Below are positions 23,575-31,616 of a stretch of 39,082 nucleotides of DNA, one piece after another (the first letter of the stretch is position 1; every line of letters starts with the position of its first letter). The notes under the pieces are model-generated. The model was given only the letters and a program-made list of their open reading frames with translations. It did no database searches and was not told the origin of the DNA. The DNA is from a virus, in the IMG/VR virus record IMGVR_UViG_3300009285_001166, positions 1 through 39,082 of that record. One strand, given 5' to 3'. The position numbers were made by a program, and so were the translations under genes.

Positions 23575-24744
23575 ATGAGCGGCCTAAAACCAGAGCTACC
23601 TGACAACCTGGAACAACTTCAGCAGCACGCCCAATTCTGGGTCGATGCGCAAAAACTCTGCCTGTGGGCAATCGGTGACATTGCCATCAAGGCCCGCGGG
23701 ATGGGAGAGAACGCACTACAGCAAGTCTTTCCTGTGGAAACCAGTCCGGGGCTCATTGCTCGCTGCGAAGCCGTTTCCATGGCGTACAAACCAGAAGAAC
23801 GAGTGGACGGCGCGACGTGGTCGCAGGCGATGAAGCTCGCCAAAGATCCCCAGCGGATTCAGAAACTCCAGGAGATCGTGGACAAGGGGCTTACAACCGA
23901 CGAATCCAACAGGCCGGCCCCAACGGAAGACGGGAAGCCTCGCTGGTTGTTGGCTGTCGACTGCAACTACTACCTCCATAAACATTGGTTCTCGGGGGCT
24001 GGAGTTGAAGCGGCGCAACGCGTCTCGGAATGGATTCGGCGAACCGTCGACCGACTCAAACAGAAAGGGCTCACGGATGCGGTGATGTGCTTCGATTCGC
24101 GGGAGTCATTTCGGAAGGCCCTCACGAAGGAATGGGAAGACAAGTACAAGGACCGTCCCCCGAAGCCTCCCGAGTTGGTTCAGCAACTCCACCTTGTTTC
24201 CGACTTGTTGGGAAAAGGCGGTTTCCGGTGCGTGACAGTGGATGGCTTTGAATCCGACGATGTGATGGCTTCCTACGCGAAACAGTTTCCTGGGCGCGTA
24301 ACGATCATGACCGCCGACAAGGATCTTCGCCAGTGTCTTTCCGACGAGTGCAACATTCTCACGGACGTGGAATGGGAGGAAGATCCCAACAGCGGCGACA
24401 TGCTCCCAGATTACAAGTGGCTGTCGGCGAAACAGCACACGGAAGCAACCGGGATTCGACCCGACCAATGGAGCGACCTGCAAATGCTGATGGGGGACAC
24501 AACAGACGGAATTAAGGGAGCCCCGAACATCGGAGAAACCGGGGCGAAGAACATCGTACAGGAATTCGGAAGCGCTGAGGCAGCTATTCAGGCAGCCAAA
24601 GACGGAGAGGAACGGTTGCTGTCAATGAGGCGAGGCAAGATCATGGCAGAGGGACTCCTGGAACTTGAGAAAACCTTGGATATCACGAGACAGTTGGTGA
24701 CGATGCGAACCGATTGCCCGATTCAATTTGACACTCGAATCTGA
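23575..24744 (+). CDS. 5'-3' exonuclease (FEN/T5 exonuclease-like)
   Basis: A 389-aa protein with an N-terminal extension of about 120 residues and a complete flap-endonuclease core. Metal-site motifs are LLAVDCNYYLH, VDGFESDDVMA, TADKDLRQCL and GDTTDGIKGA, the last leading into the helix-hairpin-helix (PNIGETGAKNIVQEF). The family removes flaps and RNA primers and degrades from 5' ends, feeding replication and recombination. ATG 23575 is chosen for its GAAGGG site. Confidence 0.88.
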   Translation: MSGLKPELPDNLEQLQQHAQFWVDAQKLCLWAIGDIAIKARGMGENALQQVFPVETSPGLIARCEAVSMAYKPEERVDGATWSQAMKLAKDPQRIQKLQEIVDKGLTTDESNRPAPTEDGKPRWLLAVDCNYYLHKHWFSGAGVEAAQRVSEWIRRTVDRLKQKGLTDAVMCFDSRESFRKALTKEWEDKYKDRPPKPPELVQQLHLVSDLLGKGGFRCVTVDGFESDDVMASYAKQFPGRVTIMTADKDLRQCLSDECNILTDVEWEEDPNSGDMLPDYKWLSAKQHTEATGIRPDQWSDLQMLMGDTTDGIKGAPNIGETGAKNIVQEFGSAEAAIQAAKDGEERLLSMRRGKIMAEGLLELEKTLDITRQLVTMRTDCPIQFDTRI

Positions 24745-24757
24745 AAGGAGCATAGCC

Positions 24758-24883
24758 ATGCCAATTTGCAAGCGATGCGGTGAATGGATGATTGAAGACG
24801 AAGATATCTGTCAGACCTGCTGGAACGAAGAAGAAGAAGACGATGACTTCGATGACGATCTGGACGACGAATTGACGTACTGA
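24758..24883 (+). CDS. Tiny zinc-ribbon protein
   Basis: A 41-aa product with a strong GAAAGGAG site. CKRCGEWM and CQTC form one zinc ribbon, followed by an acidic tail (EEEEDDDFDDDLDDE). It resembles the C-terminal half of the protein at 22460, so the two may be related. The 144 bases after it hold only very short frames. Confidence 0.65.
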   Translation: MPICKRCGEWMIEDEDICQTCWNEEEEDDDFDDDLDDELTY

Positions 24884-25027
24884 AACCATGCGGACGTTTG
24901 CACCACCAACTGGAACCCGCGACTGTCACGAGTAGCGATGTCCAAAATCGTGAAAGATGTCGCTATGGCTCAACTCTGGTGGGAGTCCCATATTTTCTGC
25001 CCAAACACTCACTGAAGCGAGGGTGAC

Positions 25028-25285
25028 ATGGAAAACTACAAATTCCAGTGGAATCTACCATACGAGATCGATCCCGACGAATCAGAGATCACAGTCGAAT
25101 TCTGCGCGATCCCAGGCGAGGCGCAGACACGCGACTATCCTGGTTCTCCGCCCGTCGTGGAAATCGAACGTGTAACACGGGACGGCGTTCCAATCAATCC
25201 GCACGCATTCAAGTCGATCTACAAGGAACTGGAACAAGCGGCGTGGAATTATTTGGAAAGTCTTTTCGAGGAACGAGACGCATGA
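25028..25285 (+). CDS. Small phage protein
   Basis: An 85-aa acidic protein starting after a GAGGG site. It has the pattern of a common small phage family (VEFCAIPGEAQTRDYPGSPP, then VVEIERVTRDGVPINP), often found near NinG. Function unknown. Its stop overlaps the ninG-like ATG by ATGA. Confidence 0.65.
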   Translation: MENYKFQWNLPYEIDPDESEITVEFCAIPGEAQTRDYPGSPPVVEIERVTRDGVPINPHAFKSIYKELEQAAWNYLESLFEERDA

Positions 25286-25794
25286 ACAAGCGAGACAAGA
25301 TGCTCGAAAAAGCACGGGAGTACCAGATCGGCACCTACGTTAATCGGTTCGTCTCGAAGGACTTCCAGGCCCTGATTCGAGCGGAGGCGGCGGCAAAACC
25401 AGCGGGCATGACGCCTGCCGTTGTTTCAGGCGAAATGACCGACGTATTCCGGAAACCTGGACAATGCGTGTGCGTCACGTGCGGATCGGTGAAAGCCTGG
25501 AAAGGCGAAGGCTACGGGCAGATGGAAACCGGGCACTTCCTGGCAGGTCGTCGCGCATCGATCGTTCTGGACGAAGAGAATGTGGCGCCGCAGTGTTCCC
25601 ACTGCAACAAGCACCTATCCGGAAACCAAGTAGCGTTTCGTTTGTGGATGGAAACCGTCCGAGGCATTGAAGTGATCGAGCGGCTGGAGGCGTTGAAGCA
25701 GACGTCTCGCCAGTTTACCAGAGAGGAACTGGTTGACATGCGAATCGAATTCCGCCGTCGGCTGAAGGCGGCTGAAGAACAGATGAGTGGTTAA
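25282..25794 (+). CDS. NinG-like recombination protein (Rap family)
   Basis: A 170-aa protein of the lambda NinG/Rap group, structure-selective nucleases that act on recombination junctions. CVTCGSVKAW and the zinc-HNH-like part METGHFLAGRRASIVLDEEN, followed by PQCSHCNKHLSGNQVAF, form the family core. ATG 25282 is used because it overlaps the previous stop. It works in the recombination module with the annealing protein and exonuclease. Confidence 0.85.
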   Translation: MNKRDKMLEKAREYQIGTYVNRFVSKDFQALIRAEAAAKPAGMTPAVVSGEMTDVFRKPGQCVCVTCGSVKAWKGEGYGQMETGHFLAGRRASIVLDEENVAPQCSHCNKHLSGNQVAFRLWMETVRGIEVIERLEALKQTSRQFTREELVDMRIEFRRRLKAAEEQMSG

Positions 25795-25821
25795 ACGATA
25801 ATTCTTAACAGGAGAGAAACC

Positions 25822-27306
25822 GTGAGCAAGATCGAGTTGACAAACAGTGGACCCATCGAGGGAACCTTCGCGATTGACCTGTCGAAAGGCCCTGGAGCCT
25901 ACGAATTCCGCGGGGCGAGAGGAACGGGCAAGACGACCTGCATTTCGTCCATCGACTGGCTCGCCGGTCACAAGGTGGACGTGACGCTTCACGACGCGGC
26001 ACCCAGCGGCAAGGTTGAGGGATTCGGTGTCGTCGCACCAATCGGAGGCCGGAAGAGGCGAAAGGGAGACTTCGAACTCGACACGATCGATGCCGAGAAA
26101 TTCAGCCTGACGGATCTGATCGACCCTCCCGGCAAGACGCCGGAAGTGCGAGACGCGCACGCTATCAAGGCGCTGGCTGTCCTCTCTGAGGCGAAGGCCG
26201 ACGCGAAGCTCTACTACGATCTGGCTGGCGGGCAAGCGGAGTTTGACGCACTCGGAATCCAGACGACCGACGATCCGGTCCTTTTGGCAACGCGAGTCAA
26301 GAAGGCGTTCGATTCTGTCGCGAGCGAACGGAAGAACACGGCCGAGGCGGAAGCGAATCATGCGATTCCGTTGGAGCACGTTCCTGACGGCCTTGATCTG
26401 TCTCAGTCCTCCGATCTGGTGCAACTGGGCCGAGACCGTGACGAAGCACGCGACGAACTCCAGCGATTGACGACCGCGCGAGTCAACGGAATCGCAAGGG
26501 AAAACGAGATCAAAGCCGCCAAGGAAAGGCTCGCGAAGATCAAGGCCGAATACAGCGGCCCAACCGTCGAAGTCGCCGAAAAATCGAGGCAAGCAGCAAT
26601 CGACAAAGGCACGTCTTCCAAGGCCAAGGTCGAAGAACTCGAACGCGAACTGGACAAGTCCCGTGCTGCCGTCGAAGCGTGCAAGACCGAATACGTAGCT
26701 GCCAATTCGACCTACGAGGCTGCCAAATCGCATCAAGCCGCAGTCCAGGAACTTCAGACGCTCGCGTCTCAGGAAGTGACCTATCCTGACGACCAGATGA
26801 TTGCGAAGATTGCAAGCGCCGTGGAGGCCAACACAGCGGCCTACGATCGCGGTATCAGAATCCGCGACGTTCAGCAAAACCAGATCAAAGCGAAGGCCCA
26901 CCGATCATCCACAGAGAAGGCCGAGAAGGCCGAGAAGGAAGCACGCAACAAGGCCGGACAGGTCTTCGACATTCTGGCTCAGTCGCTTCACACGAAGCAC
27001 CTGGAGATTCACAGCGTCGACGGAAACCCCCGCCTGTTCGTGAAACATCCGAAGCGTGGCAAGACGGCTTTTGATCGCGTCAATGGCCTTAGCGACGGCG
27101 AGCGAGTGGACTTCACGCTCCGAGAGTTGCTTCCGCATATCGAATCGCCTGGACTACTGCCAATTCCCCAGCGAGTCTGGCAAGACCTTCAACCGACCGA
27201 CCGCACGAACCTCCACGCACTCGCCGTCGAGAAGGGGCTTTACCTCTTCGGAGCCCAGGTCGACGATGGAGAATTGCGTGTGGTGTACCTCGGAGATTCC
27301 GCTTGA
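25822..27306 (+). CDS. SMC/SbcC-like ATPase
   Basis: A 494-aa coiled-coil ATPase starting at GTG after AGGAGAG. The Walker A motif GARGTGKTT is at about residues 32-40. A long coiled coil spans about 180-390 (ELERELDKSRAAVEACKTEY). The C-terminal lobe has the family signature GLSDGERVDFT. Such proteins use ATP to act on DNA ends, usually with an SbcD-like nuclease; none is adjacent here, so it may use another partner. Confidence 0.75.
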   Translation: MSKIELTNSGPIEGTFAIDLSKGPGAYEFRGARGTGKTTCISSIDWLAGHKVDVTLHDAAPSGKVEGFGVVAPIGGRKRRKGDFELDTIDAEKFSLTDLIDPPGKTPEVRDAHAIKALAVLSEAKADAKLYYDLAGGQAEFDALGIQTTDDPVLLATRVKKAFDSVASERKNTAEAEANHAIPLEHVPDGLDLSQSSDLVQLGRDRDEARDELQRLTTARVNGIARENEIKAAKERLAKIKAEYSGPTVEVAEKSRQAAIDKGTSSKAKVEELERELDKSRAAVEACKTEYVAANSTYEAAKSHQAAVQELQTLASQEVTYPDDQMIAKIASAVEANTAAYDRGIRIRDVQQNQIKAKAHRSSTEKAEKAEKEARNKAGQVFDILAQSLHTKHLEIHSVDGNPRLFVKHPKRGKTAFDRVNGLSDGERVDFTLRELLPHIESPGLLPIPQRVWQDLQPTDRTNLHALAVEKGLYLFGAQVDDGELRVVYLGDSA

Positions 27307-27346
27307 CTACGTGCCACAGAGTGGGCACGAACCTGGAGAGGAAACG

Positions 27347-27589
27347 ATGGATAAATTCACACGGCCAACTGACATGCCGGGACGAGTGTGCAGAGTCCTC
27401 GAAGGGCTCGTAGCGGACAGTGACGATCCACTCGCGGGCGTGATTTACCGGTTCGCGCATGTTGCTTCCGGCCGCTGCGGGAATCCTCACAAAGCATGGG
27501 TGGATGAATTCGAGGCGGTGGAACAGGAAATGGAGCTGAGCTATTACACGTCGCCAGCGGAAAGGCGGGCCGCCAGAGAGGATCAGTGA
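27347..27589 (+). CDS. Small hypothetical protein
   Basis: An 80-aa protein with GGAGAGG as ribosome binding site, starting 40 bases after the ATPase gene. No family recognised. Sequence VYRFAHVASGRCGNPHKAW is not seen; the visible form is GVIYRFAHVASGRCG followed by an acidic helix. It ends the recombination block. Confidence 0.6.
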   Translation: MDKFTRPTDMPGRVCRVLEGLVADSDDPLAGVIYRFAHVASGRCGNPHKAWVDEFEAVEQEMELSYYTSPAERRAAREDQ

Positions 27590-27592
27590 CCA

Positions 27593-27612
27593 TTTTGTTG
27601 ACGCCAACAAAA
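27593..27612 (+). promoter_or_regulatory. Inverted repeat, operator candidate
   Basis: TTTTGTTG (27593-27600) and CAACAAAA (27605-27612) form a perfect 8-bp palindrome with a 4-base centre, 26 bases upstream of the strong promoter at 27638. It could be a repressor site, or a weak terminator for the block before it. Confidence 0.5.
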
Positions 27613-27637
27613 AGGTTGACGAGCGTTCGGAAAAACC

Positions 27638-27666
27638 TTGACACCATTTCCCGGACTCGCTATACT
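27638..27666 (+). promoter_or_regulatory. Strong promoter of the parB-helicase block
   Basis: TTGACA (27638-27643), exactly 17 bases, TATACT (27661-27666): nearly a perfect sigma-70 consensus and the best promoter in the window. Its transcript would start about 27673 and carry a leader of roughly 190 bases before the parB-like gene. Confidence 0.85.
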
Positions 27667-27715
27667 CGCCAGCAGTTGGGCGTTGTGGCCCAGAAAGAAG
27701 TCGAGTCATGAAGCA

Positions 27716-27839
27716 CGTTACCAATCCCGTCGCTTGGCCCTGCAATGAAGCTGCGCACTCTCTCCCAGGTAGTGCGTTGTGGAGCGGGGAACGGCGTCGA
27801 CTTCTGCCGTCCACAACCCAGGCGACGGGATTGGTAACG
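27716..27839 (+). ncRNA. Three-way-junction leader RNA
   Basis: Helix 1 is 22 pairs with one wobble: 27716-27737 (CGTTACCAATCCCGTCGC then TTGG) with 27818-27839. Inside, helix 2 is CGCACT (27754-27759) with AGTGCG (27771-27776), and helix 3 is TTGTGG (27777-27782) with CCACAA (27811-27816), continued by ACGGC (27791-27795) with GCCGT (27806-27810). The region sits between a strong promoter and the ribosome binding site of the parB-like gene. It could be a regulatory leader or a separate RNA. A 54-codon frame (27708-27872) crosses it; I think the structure is the real signal. Confidence 0.75.
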
Positions 27840-27864
27840 TTCGGAATTCTCTGGAGATTCTTCT

Positions 27865-28848
27865 ATGGATGACCTGCATATCTCGAAACGGCTCAAGGCT
27901 ATTCTTCCGGCCCTGGAAAAAGAGGACTTGGAACAACTAGAAAGAAACATCGAATCTGATGGGGAAATCATCGACCCCATCATCTTCTGGAACGACGGAA
28001 AGCGGAACGTCGTTCTCGATGGCATGCACCGACTCGCCATAGCCAAGAAAATGAACTTGGCATTCTCAAGGTTGGAAATCAAGATTGACGGCGGCTATGA
28101 CGAAGCCGCACTGTGGATTCTCGACCACGCACTCGGGCAACGAAACATCAAGCCATCCGTAATCCGCACGATTCGGGGAAAACTGTACAACCAATTAAAG
28201 CGTAAGGATGGGGGGCATGGAAGCCAAAAAGCGGAGTGTCAAAATGACACCCCGCTCAAGACGGCAGCAGAGAAAGCATCGGAAATTGCAGGGGTTTCCG
28301 AAAGCACCGTCAAAAGAGACGGAGCAAGAGTCGAGGCCATCGAGTCCATCACCAAGCCCGCTCAGGCCATCGCTGATCGGGCGACGGACGCTGAAATCAA
28401 GCGTCTGGCGAAACTCGATCCTGGCGACCAGACGAAGGTGGCCCGCATGGTTCGCGTCGGGCAGGCTGGCAGCGTTTCTGACGCATTGAAGCTGATAGGA
28501 AAGGACGGAAGTTCGGCAGGGAAGCCAGAGGAGTCAGACAGCCGGACGCCGAGGAAAGGCAAGGACAAACCGGCTGACTTGGGCAAGTGCCCGAACTGTG
28601 CCGGGACGAAGTGGAAGGAAGATAATTACGGCACCGTCTGCGCCAAGTGCCTTCATCCGCACGGAGAGAGTGCCGGCGACGTTGACGCCGATAGGGTGAA
28701 TACCCAACGGCAGAAGACCGTCAAAACGATTGAAGCCCTGATGCGTGCGTTCGACGACCTGCATCTGTTGCTGGCACGACCGGACGATCACAAGTATGCC
28801 GTCGATTCGTGCAAGGCTCTGCTGAAGACTGCGAGGGCATGGAAGTGA
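27865..28848 (+). CDS. ParB-like nuclease-domain protein
   Basis: A 327-aa protein with a ParB/sulfiredoxin-fold start, recognised by VVLDGMHRLAIAKKMNL, the family's GxHR box. A helix-turn-helix-like middle (KTAAEKASEIAGVSESTVKR) binds DNA in ParB proteins. The C-terminal part has a zinc ribbon (CPNC, then CAKC). In phages such proteins act in DNA modification, partition or CTP-dependent DNA binding. It is the first gene after the leader RNA and overlaps the helicase gene. Confidence 0.8.
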   Translation: MDDLHISKRLKAILPALEKEDLEQLERNIESDGEIIDPIIFWNDGKRNVVLDGMHRLAIAKKMNLAFSRLEIKIDGGYDEAALWILDHALGQRNIKPSVIRTIRGKLYNQLKRKDGGHGSQKAECQNDTPLKTAAEKASEIAGVSESTVKRDGARVEAIESITKPAQAIADRATDAEIKRLAKLDPGDQTKVARMVRVGQAGSVSDALKLIGKDGSSAGKPEESDSRTPRKGKDKPADLGKCPNCAGTKWKEDNYGTVCAKCLHPHGESAGDVDADRVNTQRQKTVKTIEALMRAFDDLHLLLARPDDHKYAVDSCKALLKTARAWK

Positions 28849-30437
28849 TCGAACTGCCGACCTTGTATCAGCATCAGGAATCGCTACGTGATCGCACAAG
28901 GGCCGCGCTCGCGAAGCATGGCCGGGTGATTCTCACGGCACCGCCTGGCATGGGCAAGACGCGGTGTTCCAAGTGGATTCTCGGAGCGAGTGCGAACAGG
29001 GAGCCGAACGAACGGCAGAGTGGGCACAGTCTTTTTGCCGTTCACCGCAGGGGCCTGGTTGACAACGCGGTGAATTCATTCGGCGAGGAACCGGAACTGC
29101 CCCATGCCGTGATTATGTCGGGCAGGGAAACAGACTACTCTGAGAGAATTCAGGTTGCCTCTATCGACTCGCTGCTGAGTTGGTTCATAGAGGATAACCA
29201 CTACAGGCCACGCCTCACGTTTGACCTGATCGTGTTCGACGAGGCGCACAGTCACCACCAGAAGCTCGCCCGATTTCTGAAGTACCACGACGCCAAACGC
29301 GAGGAAATGGGCTTGCATCCGGCCTACGTGATCGGACTGACGGCTACGCCGCAGGCGAAGGGGCTGGCAGATGTGTACAAGGAAATCGTGCTGGGGCCTT
29401 CCACGCAATGGCTGATCGACAACAAGTACCTTTCGCCATTCCGGTATTTCCGAGCAACAGAGGGCAAGCTAGGGCTACTTGTCAAACGTGGTGGGGAGTT
29501 CACGAAGGACAGTGTCTGCGAGGCGATGGACGGGCTTGCTGGCGATCTTGTACGCGACTGGAAGCAGTTCGCCGAGGGGCGGCCGACAGTCGGATTCTTT
29601 CCGAGGCGTTCTCACGCGAAGGATGCGATGGAACAACTTCAGCAGGCTGGGCTCCGAGTCGAGTACGTTGACGGGGAAACACCAGACGAGGAACGACGAA
29701 AAATATTCCGCTATCTGAACGGAGCACACATCGACTATCTCTGCAACGTCCAAGTGGTGGAGCGTGGTACGGACATTCCACGCATCGGGTGCGTGCAGGT
29801 ATGCACCGCTATTGGTTCGGTTGTTCGATGGCGGCAGATGATCGGCCGCGGGAGCCGGGTTCATCCAGAGAAATTAGATGTGATCGTGCTCGATCATGGG
29901 GGAAATCTGAAACGAGGGCTCGGTTTCTTCGAAAATGACCCGCTATGGTCGCTCGACGTTACCACGAAAGACCCAGGCGAAGCTGGCGCGAGGCCGACTA
30001 TCGAATGCCCGAAGTGCCATGCCATCTACCGAGGTGGCAAGTGCCGATATTGTGGCTACGAGCCGACGCCGCGCGAACGACGGGCGCAGGGACTCGAATT
30101 CAACGGCGCTGAACTGAAGGAAGTCACACGTGAGGAGAAGAAGGAAACCGCCGTCAAGAGTGCGGAAGAACTCATGATGTCTTCGCTCTACATGGCCGGA
30201 CGTACAGGGAGAACATGGCGGCAGTGCTGCGGCATATTCAAAAGCAAATGTGAAAAGCAGGGCACGAACTACCGCGTCCCAAAGTTCGTCACGGTTGGAG
30301 GCCACCGATACGAAATGCTGCGGTTCGGTTCGGACGACAGCAATCGCCGGGTGTCAATGCTATACCCGTTTACGAATGGCCAGCACGGTGGTTCATACTT
30401 GGTTAATCAACATCCGACAGTTGGAACACCTTACTAG
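28839..30437 (+). CDS. SF2 DEAD/DEAH-type helicase with zinc ribbon
   Basis: A 532-aa helicase that unwinds or translocates on nucleic acid using ATP. Motif I is APPGMGKTR, motif II VFDEAHSHH, motif III GLTATPQA, motif V ERGTDIPRI and motif VI QMIGRGSRVH. A zinc ribbon (CPKCHAIYRGGKCRYCGYE) follows the second RecA domain. ATG 28839 overlaps the ParB-like gene by 10 bases. It may be the replication or recombination helicase of this phage. Confidence 0.88.
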   Translation: MEVIELPTLYQHQESLRDRTRAALAKHGRVILTAPPGMGKTRCSKWILGASANREPNERQSGHSLFAVHRRGLVDNAVNSFGEEPELPHAVIMSGRETDYSERIQVASIDSLLSWFIEDNHYRPRLTFDLIVFDEAHSHHQKLARFLKYHDAKREEMGLHPAYVIGLTATPQAKGLADVYKEIVLGPSTQWLIDNKYLSPFRYFRATEGKLGLLVKRGGEFTKDSVCEAMDGLAGDLVRDWKQFAEGRPTVGFFPRRSHAKDAMEQLQQAGLRVEYVDGETPDEERRKIFRYLNGAHIDYLCNVQVVERGTDIPRIGCVQVCTAIGSVVRWRQMIGRGSRVHPEKLDVIVLDHGGNLKRGLGFFENDPLWSLDVTTKDPGEAGARPTIECPKCHAIYRGGKCRYCGYEPTPRERRAQGLEFNGAELKEVTREEKKETAVKSAEELMMSSLYMAGRTGRTWRQCCGIFKSKCEKQGTNYRVPKFVTVGGHRYEMLRFGSDDSNRRVSMLYPFTNGQHGGSYLVNQHPTVGTPY

Positions 30438-30454
30438 GAAAAAGGAAATGACCA

Positions 30455-30652
30455 ATGCAGATTCTGCTGAATAAAGGCGATGTGAAAGTCAAGGCCACGA
30501 AGCCGGAACTGAAGAAGCTCTACGATGCCAAGGCGCTCGTGGAAGCCATTCCAGCGGGGCTTGGATTCGACTACGAACTCAAAGCGACGGCGAGCGCCAT
30601 GGGCGACCTGTTGAATATCCTGGACCCGCCGTCAGACGCACCGGAGGAGTGA
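30455..30652 (+). CDS. Small hypothetical protein
   Basis: A 65-aa alpha/beta protein after AAAGGAA. The start MQILLNKGDVKVKATKPELKK resembles a ubiquitin-like or small adaptor beginning; not assigned to a family. The end is acidic (DPPSDAPEE). Confidence 0.6.
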   Translation: MQILLNKGDVKVKATKPELKKLYDAKALVEAIPAGLGFDYELKATASAMGDLLNILDPPSDAPEE

Positions 30653-30654
30653 GG

Positions 30655-30930
30655 ATGAGTCACACAACACCAGGGCCGTGGCACACAGCAGGAAAGCCCA
30701 ACGCCCTTGGCACATTCACGGTGTTCCATGGACACGGAGAGGGGCCGCACAATCAGGTCTGCCAGACGCCATATCTGGACGATGCCAACGCCATCGCTGC
30801 GCTACCCGATACGCTGCTGGCGTGCGAGGCGATTGTTCACGCCGTACGAATGAACGATTCGGCGCTCATGGCGGTAGCTGGCATCCTTGCCGAGGCTGCC
30901 ATTGCGAAAGCAGACGGAACGAAAAGCTGA
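30655..30930 (+). CDS. Small phage protein
   Basis: A 91-aa protein beginning after GGAGGAGTGAGG. The opening HTTPGPWHTAGKPN and the segment CQTPYLDDANAIAALPDTL match a very common phage family of unknown role. It lies between replication genes and the membrane protein. Confidence 0.7.
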   Translation: MSHTTPGPWHTAGKPNALGTFTVFHGHGEGPHNQVCQTPYLDDANAIAALPDTLLACEAIVHAVRMNDSALMAVAGILAEAAIAKADGTKS

Positions 30931-30973
30931 CGACGGCACATGACATGGTTATCCTGGGAGAATGTGAAAGTCA

Positions 30974-31177
30974 ATGATTCAGACAATTGCGCAATGGGTA
31001 GTTCTGCTTCTGTTTGTCGTCGTCCAGCTTTTTGTAATGATATATTCAGATTTTCACGGCAAAAAGGCGTCTCCTTCAGGTGGCTTCAGTGGGTTCTTCG
31101 CTTCTGTGGCTACTGTCGTGATGATTGCGATCCTCTTGTACTTAGCTGGTTCATTCGACGTGCTGTTTGGTGGATGA
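30974..31177 (+). CDS. Small two-span membrane protein
   Basis: A 67-aa protein with two hydrophobic segments (WVVLLLFVVVQLFVMIY and VATVVMIAILLYLAGSF) split by a short basic loop (DFHGKKASPSG). The layout fits a class II holin, but no lysin is adjacent, and small phage membrane proteins have many roles. The ribosome binding site (GGGAGA) is about 12 bases away. Confidence 0.55.
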   Translation: MIQTIAQWVVLLLFVVVQLFVMIYSDFHGKKASPSGGFSGFFASVATVVMIAILLYLAGSFDVLFGG

Positions 31178-31220
31178 GACTTGATTGTTCTTCCCGGGGA
31201 GCGACTGGCAGAAATTTCTC

Positions 31221-31249
31221 TTGACATGTACGGATGATATGGCTATGTT
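31221..31249 (+). promoter_or_regulatory. Promoter of RNA cassette 1
   Basis: TTGACA (31221-31226), 17 bases, TATGTT (31244-31249). The -35 is preceded by TTTCTC and the -10 is followed by TACCAGAAGTTC; both flanks recur at the second cassette (31864). The predicted start is near 31256, just before the first helix. Confidence 0.75.
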
Positions 31250-31260
31250 TACCAGAAGTT

Positions 31261-31343
31261 CGGACCCGCAAACGAACAACGATACAAGCCACCTTCAGTG
31301 CTTCTCACCTTTGCGGGTCCGCGCACTGTTAGGTGGCTTTTTT
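31261..31343 (+). ncRNA. Pseudoknot-terminator RNA 1
   Basis: Helix A is 12 pairs, 31261-31272 with 31310-31321 (CGGACCCGCAAA/TTTGCGGGTCCG). Helix B is AGCCACCT (31287-31294) with AGGTGGCT (31331-31338) plus CAGTGC (31296-31301) with GCACTG (31323-31328). Helix B has a one-by-two internal loop and is followed by six T, an intrinsic terminator. The A and B strands alternate, as in a pseudoknot or switch. The linker CGAACaaCGATACAA recurs in RNA 2. The next gene's ribosome binding site follows the U-run at once. Confidence 0.75.
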
Positions 31344-31358
31344 ATTGGGAGACTAGAC

Positions 31359-31616
31359 ATGAAACGACTTGTTGAAACCACTGGCGAAGGGCTGGAAGCA
31401 TACCTCGGACAGAAGGTTACGCTGTTCTGCCTCGTGTACATCTACACCGGCGTACTGTCGGGAGTCAACGAACACGACGTGGAGTTGACGGACCCGTTCA
31501 TCGTCTATGAGACTGGCGAATTGAATTCGGGAGATTGGAAAGACGCACAGCAACTCCCGTCTCCGCATTACGTTCGGACGTCAGCCATAGAATCATGGGG
31601 AGGTGCAAAATGCTGA
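31359..31616 (+). CDS. Hypothetical protein of cassette 1
   Basis: An 85-aa protein that starts 15 bases after the U-run of RNA 1, with GGGAGA as ribosome binding site. The middle KVTLFCLVYIYTGVLSGVNE looks like a beta barrel of the Sm or SH3 kind (VTLFCLVYIYTGVL, then DVELTDPFIVYETGE). An RNA-binding Sm-like protein is possible. It overlaps the next gene by ATGCTGA. Confidence 0.6.
   Translation: MKRLVETTGEGLEAYLGQKVTLFCLVYIYTGVLSGVNEHDVELTDPFIVYETGELNSGDWKDAQQLPSPHYVRTSAIESWGGAKC

Noticed and set aside
27708-27872. A 54-codon protein over the three-way junction
   Set aside because: The ribosome binding site is weak and the long perfect pairing explains the sequence better; it is kept only as an alternative.
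30974-31177. Holin
   Set aside because: Two membrane spans fit, but no lysin is adjacent and many small phage proteins look alike; left as membrane protein.
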